DNA of 64,000 bases, from NCBI RefSeq assembly GCF_035989245.1, contig NZ_JAYMFF010000018.1:1-64000 (forward strand). The letters run 5' to 3'. Position numbers and translations under genes: made by a program. Within the stretch, counting starts at the first letter, position 1, and each line of letters begins with the position of its first letter. The notes beneath the pieces were generated by a model. It was not told the DNA's origin and ran no database searches. It saw only the letters and a list, made by a program, of their open reading frames with translations. Below are positions 31,142 to 39,773 of the stretch, in pieces. This DNA comes from Adlercreutzia wanghongyangiae (GTDB taxonomy: Bacteria; Actinomycetota; Coriobacteriia; Coriobacteriales; Eggerthellaceae).

Positions 31142-31789
31142 ATGGCAAGTTCGCGCGCAAATCTTTCGAAGAAGGCAAAGCTCATTGGGATCGGAGCGGC
31201 GATCGGCTTGGTGGTCGGCGCTTTCTCGGTCTTTATGCTGCTCACGTACAATCCGCCGGACAAGCAGCAGGAGCCCAATGTCGACGTCGCCATTCTCATG
31301 AGCGAGATCTCGCAGATCAACGAGCTGGCCACCGCATCGCAGACCTATACCGTCGTCGAGAAGGTCGAGAGCAACAGCAAACTGTTCGACACCATCGACA
31401 TTCCCTTCTCGGAGAATTTCTTCATCCTCACGTATATGGGCGAGGTGAAGGCGGGCGTTAACCTGGACGAGGCCCAAGTCGCTTTGGAGGGGACGACCGT
31501 GAAGGTGTCGCTGCCGCAGGCGACCATCCTGTCAGACGCCATTGACACGACCAGCTTCAAGGTGCTGCACGAACAGAACAACTTCCTCAATCCCATCGGC
31601 GTGGAGGATGTCACGCAGTACATCGACGAATCGCGCCAAAAAGCTGAAGCGGCCGCCATCAGCGGCGAAGTCTTGAACGAGGCCCAGGAGAACGCCGCCT
31701 CGTCTATTGAAGCCCTGCTCGGCGCCGCTCTTCCGGAAGGCTACACGATTGAGGTCAGTTCGACGACGCAGGATCAGATGACGGAATAG
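31142..31789 (+). CDS. Membrane-anchored DUF4230-like protein
   Basis: 215 residues. An N-terminal membrane anchor (about residues 12-36, LIGIGAAIGLVVGAFSVFML) precedes an extracytoplasmic domain of the DUF4230 type: EISQINELATASQTYTVVEKVES, FFILTYMGEVKAGVNLDEAQV, KVSLPQATILS. Such proteins resemble mitochondrial/bacterial beta-barrel-less 'bhlA-like' lipoprotein domains only vaguely, and function is unknown. AAGGAG at 31130-31135 supports the start. The C-terminal ~40 residues form a helix with VLNEAQENAASSIEALL. Divergent from the XRE gene. Confidence 0.75.
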   Translation: MASSRANLSKKAKLIGIGAAIGLVVGAFSVFMLLTYNPPDKQQEPNVDVAILMSEISQINELATASQTYTVVEKVESNSKLFDTIDIPFSENFFILTYMGEVKAGVNLDEAQVALEGTTVKVSLPQATILSDAIDTTSFKVLHEQNNFLNPIGVEDVTQYIDESRQKAEAAAISGEVLNEAQENAASSIEALLGAALPEGYTIEVSSTTQDQMTE

Positions 31790-31873
31790 CAGACTATGTT
31801 AGCTGTCAGCTAATGCAGACAGCGGGGAGAAGCTGCTACTCTGGATGCAGGGCAGAGGGAGGAATCAAAGGCC

Positions 31874-32857
31874 ATGGGCGATATTCGTAGCAAATTCGGG
31901 AATGTGGTGGATAAGGCTAAAGAGCTGGGCGGGTCGGTGGTGGAGATGGCTGCAGAGACCGGTGGCGCCGTTGCCGGCAAGGTAGCCGCTGCTGGCGGGA
32001 CGGTTGCAGAGCGAGCCAAGGAGGGGGCCCGTTTGGCAGCCGATGCGCAGCTAGAGGCTCGGAGGCGCAAGTACGCTCCTGTATTTCCGGACGAGTTCTG
32101 GAGCCCGGATTACGACCTACCGAATATGGTGATCATCGAAGATGAGGACAAGCGCAAGGACATCGACGTATGCGAAGGCGCCATAGGATGGTTGACGAAA
32201 GCATCAAATGGGGTGGAGATACTTCATCTGTACCACGCCTTTGCCGATGAAAGTGGACTATCGTTTCACCCGCTTGTCCAGATGGGTGCAGTCTACATAC
32301 GCGATCCATCCGGGCTTGACCGTTTCCTCGATCTCGAAAGTCTGTACCAGGTAATTCAGAAGGAGAAGATGTCCGAGCTTCAACATGTCGCTTATTGCCT
32401 GGGGGCGAAATGCTGCACGCTTGAAATGCGCGAAACGCAAGTATCCGACTTGAAACGGGGCGGCCAAATCAAGGCATCAGCGAAGAAAGTGGGCGAGGGT
32501 TCGGGGTCAGGCGGTGTTTCCGCCGATCGTAGCGAACAGATTTCCGAAGATAGGCGTATGCTCTTCGAGCGACGATTTTCTGGAAGCGATGAGGTTAGTC
32601 GACCGCCGCTCAATTGGTATAAAAACGACAAGGAGGTCAATGCCCTCATTGAAATGCGTTGCTCGGATAGTCCGACAAACGCGATACGGGATTACGTGGT
32701 GAACATTGACTGCCGATCGTCTGCCACGCTGGCGCAGACTCGTGCCAGTGAGATAGATTCAGCATTGAGGGGGCTGAAGGTGTCGATCGGCACCTCTCTG
32801 CAAGAGGAATGCTACCGCGAAAGTCGGCAAACGATGGTGTTCACCGTTCTGTTCTGA
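31874..32857 (+). CDS. Uncharacterised protein with amphipathic N-terminal helix
   Basis: 327 residues, not recognised. Residues 1-65 are Ala/Gly/Lys/Glu-rich and probably a long amphipathic helix (FGNVVDKAKELGGSVVEMAAETGG), as in membrane-associating or LEA-like segments. The middle (about 80-185) looks like an alpha/beta domain with MVIIEDEDKRKDIDVCEGAIGWLTK. A Gly/Ser linker follows, then a C-terminal beta-rich domain. GC content from about 32100 on is clearly lower than in the neighbours, suggesting separate origin. GGGAGGAATC lies before the start. Confidence 0.65.
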   Translation: MGDIRSKFGNVVDKAKELGGSVVEMAAETGGAVAGKVAAAGGTVAERAKEGARLAADAQLEARRRKYAPVFPDEFWSPDYDLPNMVIIEDEDKRKDIDVCEGAIGWLTKASNGVEILHLYHAFADESGLSFHPLVQMGAVYIRDPSGLDRFLDLESLYQVIQKEKMSELQHVAYCLGAKCCTLEMRETQVSDLKRGGQIKASAKKVGEGSGSGGVSADRSEQISEDRRMLFERRFSGSDEVSRPPLNWYKNDKEVNALIEMRCSDSPTNAIRDYVVNIDCRSSATLAQTRASEIDSALRGLKVSIGTSLQEECYRESRQTMVFTVLF

Positions 32858-32912
32858 AAGAAAAGAGAGCTTCGGACGATCGCAGAAGAAAAATGGGGCA
32901 GGAAGCGGGTCG

Positions 32913-33413
32913 TTAGCCCAAATATCCCAAAAACGGCAGGTAGTCTTGGGCGGAGTCGGGGACGGCCAGGGTGACATCCTGACCCATGGCGTTCACGGTG
33001 ACCACGCTGGGGTCGTCGTAGGTGGTGATGGTGGCATCGGTGCCGCCGTAGCTGATGTCGGCGCTGCCGGTTTTGCTGATGCCGGCGGGTAGGGTGGTCA
33101 CTTCCCAGTTCTCGATATCCAGGGCGTTGATGGCGGCATCCACCTGGGAGCCCGACATGCCGGTGATCTCGGCGATGCGGTCGCGGTTGTTCCGCAGCGC
33201 CTCGTTGGCCTTGGCCTTCAGACCGCTGGCGTCCAGGGCGGCGTTGGCAGCGGCGTTCTTGCCGTTCTCGAACAGTCCCGCCAGGGGGTTTTGGAATTCG
33301 CCCAGGCCGGCGAAGGGCGAGCCGATGCCCATTTGGGGCAAAATGCCGAATACGCCGATAACGACGATGAACGCGAAGATGAGGCCGAGCAGGGCCTTGA
33401 TGATCTTGTCCAT
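32913..33413 (-). CDS. Small single-helix membrane protein, uncharacterised
   Basis: 166 residues from the ATG at 33413, with GGAGGCC just upstream. One N-terminal membrane helix (about residues 4-26, IIKALLGLIFAFIVVIGVFGI) precedes a soluble domain containing NAAANAALDASGLKAKANEALRNNRDRIAEITGM and a beta-rich end (GTDATITTYDDPSVVTVNAMGQDVTLAVPD). No family recognised. It is the only gene on its strand here and is divergent from topA. Confidence 0.72.
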   Translation of the reverse strand: MDKIIKALLGLIFAFIVVIGVFGILPQMGIGSPFAGLGEFQNPLAGLFENGKNAAANAALDASGLKAKANEALRNNRDRIAEITGMSGSQVDAAINALDIENWEVTTLPAGISKTGSADISYGGTDATITTYDDPSVVTVNAMGQDVTLAVPDSAQDYLPFLGYLG

Positions 33414-33862
33414 GGTGGGCCTCCTCGTTCGGAGCGGTCTTACGCCGGTGGCGGGGCGAAGCTCCGGATATCTCTCGCAGAAGGGCGCCGTCGGTGGTGC
33501 GTGCAATGCTCGGTTTCGGCGAATCTGTAATGCGATTCGACGGTGCCGCCGGCCCATGGTAACCCGCAATGGCGGCCTCCATAATTCCCCCGCAGCATCT
33601 TCAAAGGTTGCCGATGAGATGTCCAGGGAATGCCCACGCTCCTGAACGAAACCTGAAGGACGGGGCTTCCGCAATGCTTGCTTGCGAATTTTCGTTGTCC
33701 TGAGGGGGAAATCGTGTATCCTAGGCCCCACGCGAAAACGCGCGGCCGCCGGTTGCGCGCCTTCGGTCCTGCAAACCCCGCGCACGTAAAAAACTCAAGT
33801 TGGGGAAATCGTGCGAATGTCGCGGCCGCCGTTCGAGAGCGGTCCAGAGGAGGAGAGAGCCC
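33414..33862 (+). promoter_or_regulatory. 450-base divergent gap with topA promoter
   Basis: No gene is seen. The likely topA promoter is TTGTCC (33695-33700) and TATCCT (33717-33722), 16 bases apart, giving a ~130-base leader. AGGAGG at 33848-33853 is the ribosome-binding site. The first ~250 bases show no clear signal beyond scattered short palindromes. Confidence 0.5.
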
Positions 33863-36379
33863 GTGAAGCTGATCGTCACCGAGAAGAACGACGCGGCGGT
33901 GAAGATCGCCGACCTGTTGGGAGCCACCAAGCCCAAGGCCGACAAAGTGTTCAATACGCCCGTGTACCGGTTCGATGTGGACGGGGAGGAGTGGGTGACC
34001 ATCGGCCTGCGCGGCCACATTCTGGAGCCCGACTTCACGCCTTCCCTGGTATATAAGAAGCGCGGCGGCTGGTCTGGCGTGACCGCCGAGGGCGAGGCCG
34101 TGCCGGCCGCATTGCCCACGAGCCTGCCCACGCCGCCCTTCAAGAAAAAAAAGCCCTTCACCGCCGACGGTGTGGAGCTTAAAGGCTGGAAGATGGAGGC
34201 GCTGCCCTATCTCATCTACGCGCCCATCGAGAAGCTGCCCAAGGAGAAGGACATCATCCGCTCGCTGAAGAACCTGGCGAAGAAGGCCGACTCCATCGTC
34301 ATCGCCACCGACTTCGACCGCGAGGGCGAGCTGATCGGATCGGACGCGCTGTCGTGCTGCCGCGAGGTGAACGGGACGGCGCCAGTGTCGCGCGCCCGTT
34401 ACTCGGCCTTCACCAAGCCCGAGATCACCCATGCCTTCGCGAACCTGGTGCCCATGGACGACGATTTGGCCGCGGCCGGCGGCTCGCGCCGCGACATCGA
34501 CCTCATCTGGGGCGCCGTGCTCACGCGCTACCTCACGCTGGTGAAGTTCGCCGGCTACGGCAACGTACGCTCGTCGGGCCGCGTGCAGACGCCCACCCTG
34601 GCCATCATCGTTCAGCGCGAGCGCGAGCGCATGGCGTTCGTGCCCGAGGACTACTGGGTCATCCGCGGCGCCTTCGATGCCGCCGCGACGAGCGGGCCCA
34701 CCGCAGGTGACGGCCCCGAGGCCTTCGAGGCGCCCCACGCCACCACCCGCTTCAAGGTGCAGGCCGAGGCCGACGCGGCCATGGCCCACATTCAGGGCGC
34801 CACGAGCGCCCGCGTGGTGTCGGTGGAGAAGAGGAAGCGCACCGTGGCCGCGCCCGTGCCCTTCAACACCACCTCGCTTATGGCCGCCGCGTCCGCCGAG
34901 GGCATCTCGCCGGCGCGCTGCATGCGCATCGCCGAGAGCCTGTACATGGACGGCTACATCTCCTACCCCCGCGTGGACAACACAGTGTATCCCGACTCGC
35001 TGGACCTGGCCGAAGTGGTGAACGCCATCGCAGGCAATCCTGCCTACGGCCCCTACTGCAAGGAGCTTCTGGCCGCAGGGCCCTTGAAGGCCACCCGCGG
35101 CAAGACGGAGACCACCGACCACCCGCCCATCTATCCTACGGCCAAGGCGACGCCGGACGACCTGTCGCCGGCCGACTACAAGCTGTACAACCTCATCGCC
35201 CGCCGCTTTCTGGCTACGCTCTCGGGCCCGGCCACGGTGGAGGGCACGAAGGTGACGCTGGATGTGGCCGGCGAGCCGTTCGTGGCCAAGGGCGACGTGC
35301 TGGCCACCCCGGGCTTCCGCGCCATCTACCCCTACGGCCTGAAGAAGGACGAGCAGCTTCCCTCGCTCGCCGAGGGCGCGACCATCGCCTTCAACGGCGC
35401 TACCTGCACCAAGAAGCAGACCGAGCCGCCCGCGCGCTACTCCCAGGGCAAGTTGGTGCAGGAGATGGAGAAGCTGGGCCTGGGCACCAAGTCCACCCGC
35501 GCCTCCATCATCGAGCGCCTCTACCAGGTGAAGTACGTGCAGAACGACCCGATCGAGCCCTCGCAGCTGGGCATCGCCGTCATCGAGGCGCTCGACAAGT
35601 TCGCGCCGCATATCACCCACGCGGAGATGACCGCCGAGTTGGAGCATTCCATGGACCGCATCGCCGAGGGCGAGGTGACCAAAGCCGAGGTGGTGGACAA
35701 GTCACGCCAGCTTCTGTCCGAGCAGCTGGAGAGCCTCATGCCGCACTCCGAGGAGGTGGCCGAGGCCCTGTCCGACGCTGTGGCCGCCGACGCCTACGTG
35801 GGGCCCTGCCCCAAGTGCGGCAAGGACCTGCAGTTGCGCGCGAGCCACAAGACCAAGTCGATGTTCATCGGCTGCGCCGGCTGGCCCGACTGCGACGTCA
35901 CCTATCCGCTGCCCAAGGGCAAGATAGAGGCGGTGCCCGAGAAGTGTCCCACCTGCGGCATGCCCCAGGTGAAGGTGACCGCCTTCCGCAGCAAACCGCG
36001 CGTGCAGTGCATCGATCCGAACTGCGCTTCCAACCAGGAGCCCGAGGTGGTGGTGGGGAAGTGCCCCGCCTGCGCGGCCAAGGGCCTGGACAAGCAGCTG
36101 ATCGCCCGCCGCAACCCGCGCACGCTGAAGCGGTCGGTCACCTGCGAGAACTTCGACGAGTGCCAGACGCGCTACCCGTTGCCCCAGTACGGTGACGTGG
36201 TTCCCACCGAGGAGGTGTGCGAGCACTGCGGCGCGCCCATGGTGGTCATCAAGACGGCCCGCGGCCCCTGGAAGCTCTGCCCGAACTTCGACTGTCCCGG
36301 CAAGGAGGAAGAGGAGAAGGCCAAGGCGGAGAAGAAGGGCGGCAAAGGCGGCAAGAAGACGGCGGCCAAGAAGAAGTAG
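33863..36379 (+). CDS. topA: DNA topoisomerase, type IA
   Basis: 838 residues from GTG 33863. It relaxes negative supercoils. The N-terminal TOPRIM domain starts KLIVTEKNDAAVKIADLLGA and holds the catalytic VIATDFDREGELIG. The active-site Tyr is in YMDGYISYPRVDN (YxSYxRTD-type). The gate domain ends around residue 640 with HITHAEMTAELEHSMDRIAEGE. The C-terminal ~200 residues contain four four-Cys zinc modules (CPKCGKDLQL..., CPTCGMPQ, CPACAAKG, CEHCGAPM) and a Lys-rich tail. The MKLIVTEKN start and the overall layout resemble archaeal-type topoisomerase I more than E. coli TopA. Confidence 0.9.
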   Translation: MKLIVTEKNDAAVKIADLLGATKPKADKVFNTPVYRFDVDGEEWVTIGLRGHILEPDFTPSLVYKKRGGWSGVTAEGEAVPAALPTSLPTPPFKKKKPFTADGVELKGWKMEALPYLIYAPIEKLPKEKDIIRSLKNLAKKADSIVIATDFDREGELIGSDALSCCREVNGTAPVSRARYSAFTKPEITHAFANLVPMDDDLAAAGGSRRDIDLIWGAVLTRYLTLVKFAGYGNVRSSGRVQTPTLAIIVQRERERMAFVPEDYWVIRGAFDAAATSGPTAGDGPEAFEAPHATTRFKVQAEADAAMAHIQGATSARVVSVEKRKRTVAAPVPFNTTSLMAAASAEGISPARCMRIAESLYMDGYISYPRVDNTVYPDSLDLAEVVNAIAGNPAYGPYCKELLAAGPLKATRGKTETTDHPPIYPTAKATPDDLSPADYKLYNLIARRFLATLSGPATVEGTKVTLDVAGEPFVAKGDVLATPGFRAIYPYGLKKDEQLPSLAEGATIAFNGATCTKKQTEPPARYSQGKLVQEMEKLGLGTKSTRASIIERLYQVKYVQNDPIEPSQLGIAVIEALDKFAPHITHAEMTAELEHSMDRIAEGEVTKAEVVDKSRQLLSEQLESLMPHSEEVAEALSDAVAADAYVGPCPKCGKDLQLRASHKTKSMFIGCAGWPDCDVTYPLPKGKIEAVPEKCPTCGMPQVKVTAFRSKPRVQCIDPNCASNQEPEVVVGKCPACAAKGLDKQLIARRNPRTLKRSVTCENFDECQTRYPLPQYGDVVPTEEVCEHCGAPMVVIKTARGPWKLCPNFDCPGKEEEEKAKAEKKGGKGGKKTAAKKK

Positions 36380-36389
36380 CTCGGCTGCG

Positions 36390-36584
36390 AAGCGCTCGGA
36401 GGTGCCTGCTCGCAGCCCGCTGAGCGCTGTTCCCCGCTGCGAACGCGATCAAAGAAATAGCGGAGATGACGCACATAAGATAGCCCCATCCCAGCACGCT
36501 TGCTGCTGGCGTGGGGCTATTTCTTAGCAATCGCGTTCTTCGCGGGGCGCTCAGAGGGCTGCGAGCAGGCACCTCCGAGCGCTT
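36390..36584. terminator. Large nested inverted repeat / bidirectional terminator
   Basis: Outer arms 36390-36418 and 36556-36584 are perfectly complementary over 29 bases. Inside, GAGCGC...CCCCGC...GAACGCGAT pairs with ATCGCGTTC..GCGGGGCGCTC, and the centre is a hairpin with arms ATAGCCCCA / TGGGGCTAT, with T-rich or A-rich flanks on both sides. It lies between the convergent topA and fumarase genes and can terminate transcription from both directions, though the arms are far longer than a terminator needs. Confidence 0.8.
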
Positions 36585-36609
36585 CTTGCGTGGTTGCCTT
36601 TGTTGGGCC

Positions 36610-37161
36610 CTAGTGAGCGGCTTGCTCTATCTGGCGATAGAGGTCGCGGCCCTTCGTGTCCACGGCGACGTAAGCGGGGAAGTCTTTCAGCTCGAGCTTG
36701 CGCAGGGCCTCGGTGCCGAGGTCTTCCCAGCCGATCATCTCGCTTGCGGTGACGGCCTTGGCCAGAAGTGCGGCGATGCCGCCGACGGTGCAGAGGTAGA
36801 CGCTGCCGGTTTCCTTGCAGGCCTGCACGACCTCGGGGCTGCGCTTGCCCTTGCCGATAGCGGCCACGATGCCGGCCGCGAACAGCTGGGGCGTGGCGAA
36901 GTCCATGCGACTGGCGGTGGTGGGGCCGACCGAGCCCAAGGGGCGTCCGGCGGCGGCCGGCGTGGGACCGGCGTAGAAGAGGGTGGCGCCTTCCAAATTG
37001 AAGGGGAGGCGCCCGGTGTCTTCCAGACATTGCAGCGCGCGCTCGTGGCCGGCGTCGCGCATGGTGTACACGGGGCCCGAGAGCAGCACCTCGTCGCCGG
37101 CTTCCAGATTCGCGACGTCTTCCCGCGAAAGCGGCAGGGTGAGGGACACGGTTTTCGCCAT
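36610..37161 (-). CDS. Fumarate hydratase class I, beta (C-terminal) subunit
   Basis: 183 residues. Forms with the alpha subunit an oxygen-sensitive [4Fe-4S] hydratase that interconverts fumarate and malate (L-tartrate dehydratases are close relatives). Family features: SLTLPLSREDVANLEAGDEVLLSGPVYTMRDAGHER, FYAGPTPAAAGRPLGSVGPTTASRMD, and MIGKGKRS-type (here AIGKGKRSPEV). Lies downstream of the alpha gene with a 160-base gap. Next to malic enzyme, it fits a malate/fumarate branch that would feed fumarate to the flavoprotein reductases typical of this family, as inference. Confidence 0.88.
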   Translation of the reverse strand: MAKTVSLTLPLSREDVANLEAGDEVLLSGPVYTMRDAGHERALQCLEDTGRLPFNLEGATLFYAGPTPAAAGRPLGSVGPTTASRMDFATPQLFAAGIVAAIGKGKRSPEVVQACKETGSVYLCTVGGIAALLAKAVTASEMIGWEDLGTEALRKLELKDFPAYVAVDTKGRDLYRQIEQAAH

Positions 37162-37201
37162 GGGGTTTCCTTTCGAATGATGCTTCGGGTGGCGGGGAGG
37201 T

Positions 37202-37231
37202 CCTTCGACTCGCTCCGCTCGCTCGGGGTGA
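37202..37231. repeat. TTCGACTCGCTCCGCTCG-type intergenic repeat
   Basis: GTCCTTCGACTCGCTCCGCT continues with CGCTCGGGGTGACG, a short self-complementary sequence class common between genes of gut bacteria. It lies in the gap between the fumarase subunit genes and is followed by a G8 tract (37233-37240). Confidence 0.7.
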
Positions 37232-37321
37232 CGGGGGGGGATGGCTCGCTTGGGATGATACGGGTGAGCTCGCTCGGGGCTGCGGGCCGCGTTGCTCGGG
37301 CTGCCGCGAGGGGGCAGCCCG

Positions 37322-38173
37322 CTATATAAGCCTCACGGAGGCGCTGCGCATGGCGCAGCAGCCCATGTTCACGGCTACGGGCAAAGCGGCGATGTGGCAG
37401 GGGGCCGTCTCCAGGTGCACCGCGAGCGCGGTGGGCGCGCCGCCCAGGGCCGCCGGCCCGATGCCGAGGGCGTTCACCTCGGCGAGCAGCTCCTCCTCGA
37501 AGGCGGCCGCCTCGGCGCTGGCCGCGGCGCTTCCCACTTCGCGCAACAGCGCGTGCTTGGCGAGGCCGGCCACCTTGTCGAAGGTGGCGCCCACGCCCAG
37601 GCCGATGACGAGCGGCGGGCAGGCGTTGGCCGCCTTCTCGCGCACGCAATCGAGCACGACCTGGCGCACGCCGGCCGCACCCGCCCCCGGCGGCAGCATG
37701 ACCACGCGGGAGGCGTTGTCCGAGCCTCCGCCTTTCAGCAGCACGTGCAGGGTTGCCCCCGCGCCGGGCACGAGCTTCAGTTCGCAGAAGGCCGGCGTGT
37801 TGTCGCCGGTGTTCGCGCGGTCGAACAGGGCGTCGCGCACAAGCGACATGCGCAGCCGCCCGTCGGTGTAGGCGCGGGCCACGGCGTCGTCCACACTGCT
37901 GAAGATGTTGCCGGGCACGGCCAGCTGCTCGCCGACTTCCAAGCACACCCATACGCTGCCGGTGTCCTGGCAGAGCGGTACGCCATCAGCTTCGGCGATG
38001 CGCGCGTTCTCCAGAATGCGGTCGAGCACCCCGGCGGCCCGGCTTGCGGGCTCGGTTTGGGCGCGGGCGCCTTCCACGGCGCGGCGGAAATCGGGCCGCA
38101 GCGTGACGGCGCTGTGGCGGATGGCGCTATAGACTGCCTCGGTGACGACTTGCGCGTTGAGCTCTTGGGTCAC
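37322..38173 (-). CDS. Fumarate hydratase class I, alpha (N-terminal) subunit
   Basis: 283 residues from GTG 38173 (AGGAGGAA upstream). It carries the iron-sulphur cluster. The expected Cys ligands are visible in PLCQDTGSV (about residue 68), NACPPLVIGLGVG (about residue 186) and NMGCCAMRS near the C-terminus. Ligand motif KGGGSDNASRVVMLPPG is typical. Length agrees with the family (~280). The two-subunit form is usual in anaerobes. It is the first gene of a two-gene operon. Confidence 0.9.
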   Translation of the reverse strand: MTQELNAQVVTEAVYSAIRHSAVTLRPDFRRAVEGARAQTEPASRAAGVLDRILENARIAEADGVPLCQDTGSVWVCLEVGEQLAVPGNIFSSVDDAVARAYTDGRLRMSLVRDALFDRANTGDNTPAFCELKLVPGAGATLHVLLKGGGSDNASRVVMLPPGAGAAGVRQVVLDCVREKAANACPPLVIGLGVGATFDKVAGLAKHALLREVGSAAASAEAAAFEEELLAEVNALGIGPAALGGAPTALAVHLETAPCHIAALPVAVNMGCCAMRSASVRLI

Positions 38174-38601
38174 GGGGTTCCTCCTATTTTGCTATCAGCG
38201 TCGGCGCGGCCTTCATTGGAGGTGTGCCGCTGGCTGATTTCCCAACTGCTGCTGATTATTGTCGGCGAAATTGCGTTTGTTAGGCTCAAAAGTGCGCGAA
38301 AAAGGAAAAACGGAGGGGAAATTCGCCGAAATGGGCTCTTTGACGGCCAAATGAATCGATTCAGGGGCGTTGGGAATTCGCCCAATGCTAACAAACGCAA
38401 TTTGAATGGCAGAATCTCAAAGAAATTGGGCAACGGCATCAGGCTTTGAGCGAGGGTGTGGGTTGGATGGGAGACGTGACGGCGTGCATCGACTTCGTGG
38501 CCCGCTTGTGCGTGTAGCTTGTGCGCAATGGCTCCGAGCGGGGCCCGTTGGGGTACAATAGGCAGGTTACCGAGGAGATTCGTTCTAAGGATTTGGAACC
38601 T
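38174..38601. repeat. Divergent gap with 136-base inverted-repeat element
   Basis: Perfect 16-base arms AAATTGCGTTTGTTAG (38268-38283) and CTAACAAACGCAATTT (38388-38403) enclose an AT-richer core that contains a further hairpin (TTGGGAATTCGCCCAA, 38370-38385). The tract stands out by low GC. A -10-like TACAAT (38554-38559) before the malic-enzyme start is the likely promoter of that gene. No gene is seen in the gap. Confidence 0.65.
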
Positions 38602-39771
38602 ATGGATATCGCCGCCGAAGCGCTTGCGAAGCATGCGGAATGGAAGGGCAAGATCGCCTTCGACCCGAAGATGGACATTGCCACGCGCCACGACTTGGCC
38701 GTGGCCTACACGCCCGGCGTGGCCGAGCCCTGCAAGGTGATCGCCCAGAACCCGGAGGCGGCCTACGACTACACCCTGAAGGGCAACACCGTGGCCGTGG
38801 TGTCCGATGGCAGCGCGGTGCTGGGTTTGGGCAACATCGGTCCCGAGGCCGCCATGCCGGTCATGGAGGGCAAGGCCGTGCTGTTCAAGCAGTTCGGCGG
38901 TGTGGACGCCTTCCCCATCTGCCTGGACACCCAGGATGTCGACGAGATCGTCGAGACGGTCATCCGCATCGCCCCGGCTTTCGGCGGCATCAACCTGGAG
39001 GACATCGCCGCCCCCCGCTGCTTCGAAATAGAGGCGCGCTTGAACGACGCGCTGGACATCCCCGTCTTCCATGACGACCAGCACGGCACCGCCATCGTGG
39101 TGCTGTCGGGGCTCATCAACGCCCTGCGCCTGACGGGCAAGAGCGCCGCCGACGTGCGCGTGGTGGTGAACGGCGCGGGCTCGGCGGGCATCGCCATTGC
39201 CAAGCTCATGCTGGCCTACGGCTTCGCGAACGTGACCATGTGCGACCGCTTCGGCATCGTGAGCTCGGCCTATGAGGGCCTGAACGACGCCCAGCGCGCC
39301 ATGCTGGCGGTGACGAACCTGGACGATAGGCAGGGTACGTTGGCCGACGCCATGACCGGTGCCGACATCGTGGTGGGCGTGTCGGCCCCCGGGGTCATCA
39401 CCGGCGAGATGGTGGCCTCCATGGCCGACGATGCCATCGTGTTCGCCATGGCCAACCCCACTCCCGAGATTTTTCCCGACGAGGCGAAGGCCGCCGGCGC
39501 GCGTGTGGTGGGCACGGGCCGTTCGGATTTCCCGAACCAGGTGAACAACGTCATCGCCTTCCCGGGCATTTTCAAGGGAGCCCTTGAGGCCCGTGCCGAG
39601 CGCATTACCGAGCCCATGAAGCTGGCCGCCGCCCAGGCGCTGGCCGACCTGGTGTCCGATGAGGAGCTGGCCGAGGACTTCATCATGCCCGACCCCTTCG
39701 ACGCGCGGGTGGCCGACGCCGTGGCCGCCGCCGTGCGCGCCTGCGCCGAGGCCGAGCGCGCGGAGGACTAG
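38602..39771 (+). CDS. NAD(P)-dependent malic enzyme
   Basis: 389 residues, the short bacterial malic enzyme type. It oxidatively decarboxylates malate to pyruvate and CO2. Motifs: DLAVAYTPGVAEPC with the catalytic Tyr, GSAVLGLGNIGPEAAMPVMEGK, metal-binding FHDDQHGTA, and the Rossmann VVNGAGSAGIAIAKLM. ATG 38602 is chosen because it follows AAGGA (38587-38591) and the likely -10 at 38554; in-frame starts upstream would precede the transcription start. tmk begins 2 bases after the stop. Confidence 0.93.
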   Translation: MDIAAEALAKHAEWKGKIAFDPKMDIATRHDLAVAYTPGVAEPCKVIAQNPEAAYDYTLKGNTVAVVSDGSAVLGLGNIGPEAAMPVMEGKAVLFKQFGGVDAFPICLDTQDVDEIVETVIRIAPAFGGINLEDIAAPRCFEIEARLNDALDIPVFHDDQHGTAIVVLSGLINALRLTGKSAADVRVVVNGAGSAGIAIAKLMLAYGFANVTMCDRFGIVSSAYEGLNDAQRAMLAVTNLDDRQGTLADAMTGADIVVGVSAPGVITGEMVASMADDAIVFAMANPTPEIFPDEAKAAGARVVGTGRSDFPNQVNNVIAFPGIFKGALEARAERITEPMKLAAAQALADLVSDEELAEDFIMPDPFDARVADAVAAAVRACAEAERAED

Positions 39772-39773
39772 CC

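Noticed and set aside
33440..35647. 735-codon open frame opposite topA
   Set aside because: Antisense shadow of the topoisomerase gene; composition is the usual antisense His/Gly/Leu/Arg pattern and there is no ribosome-binding site.
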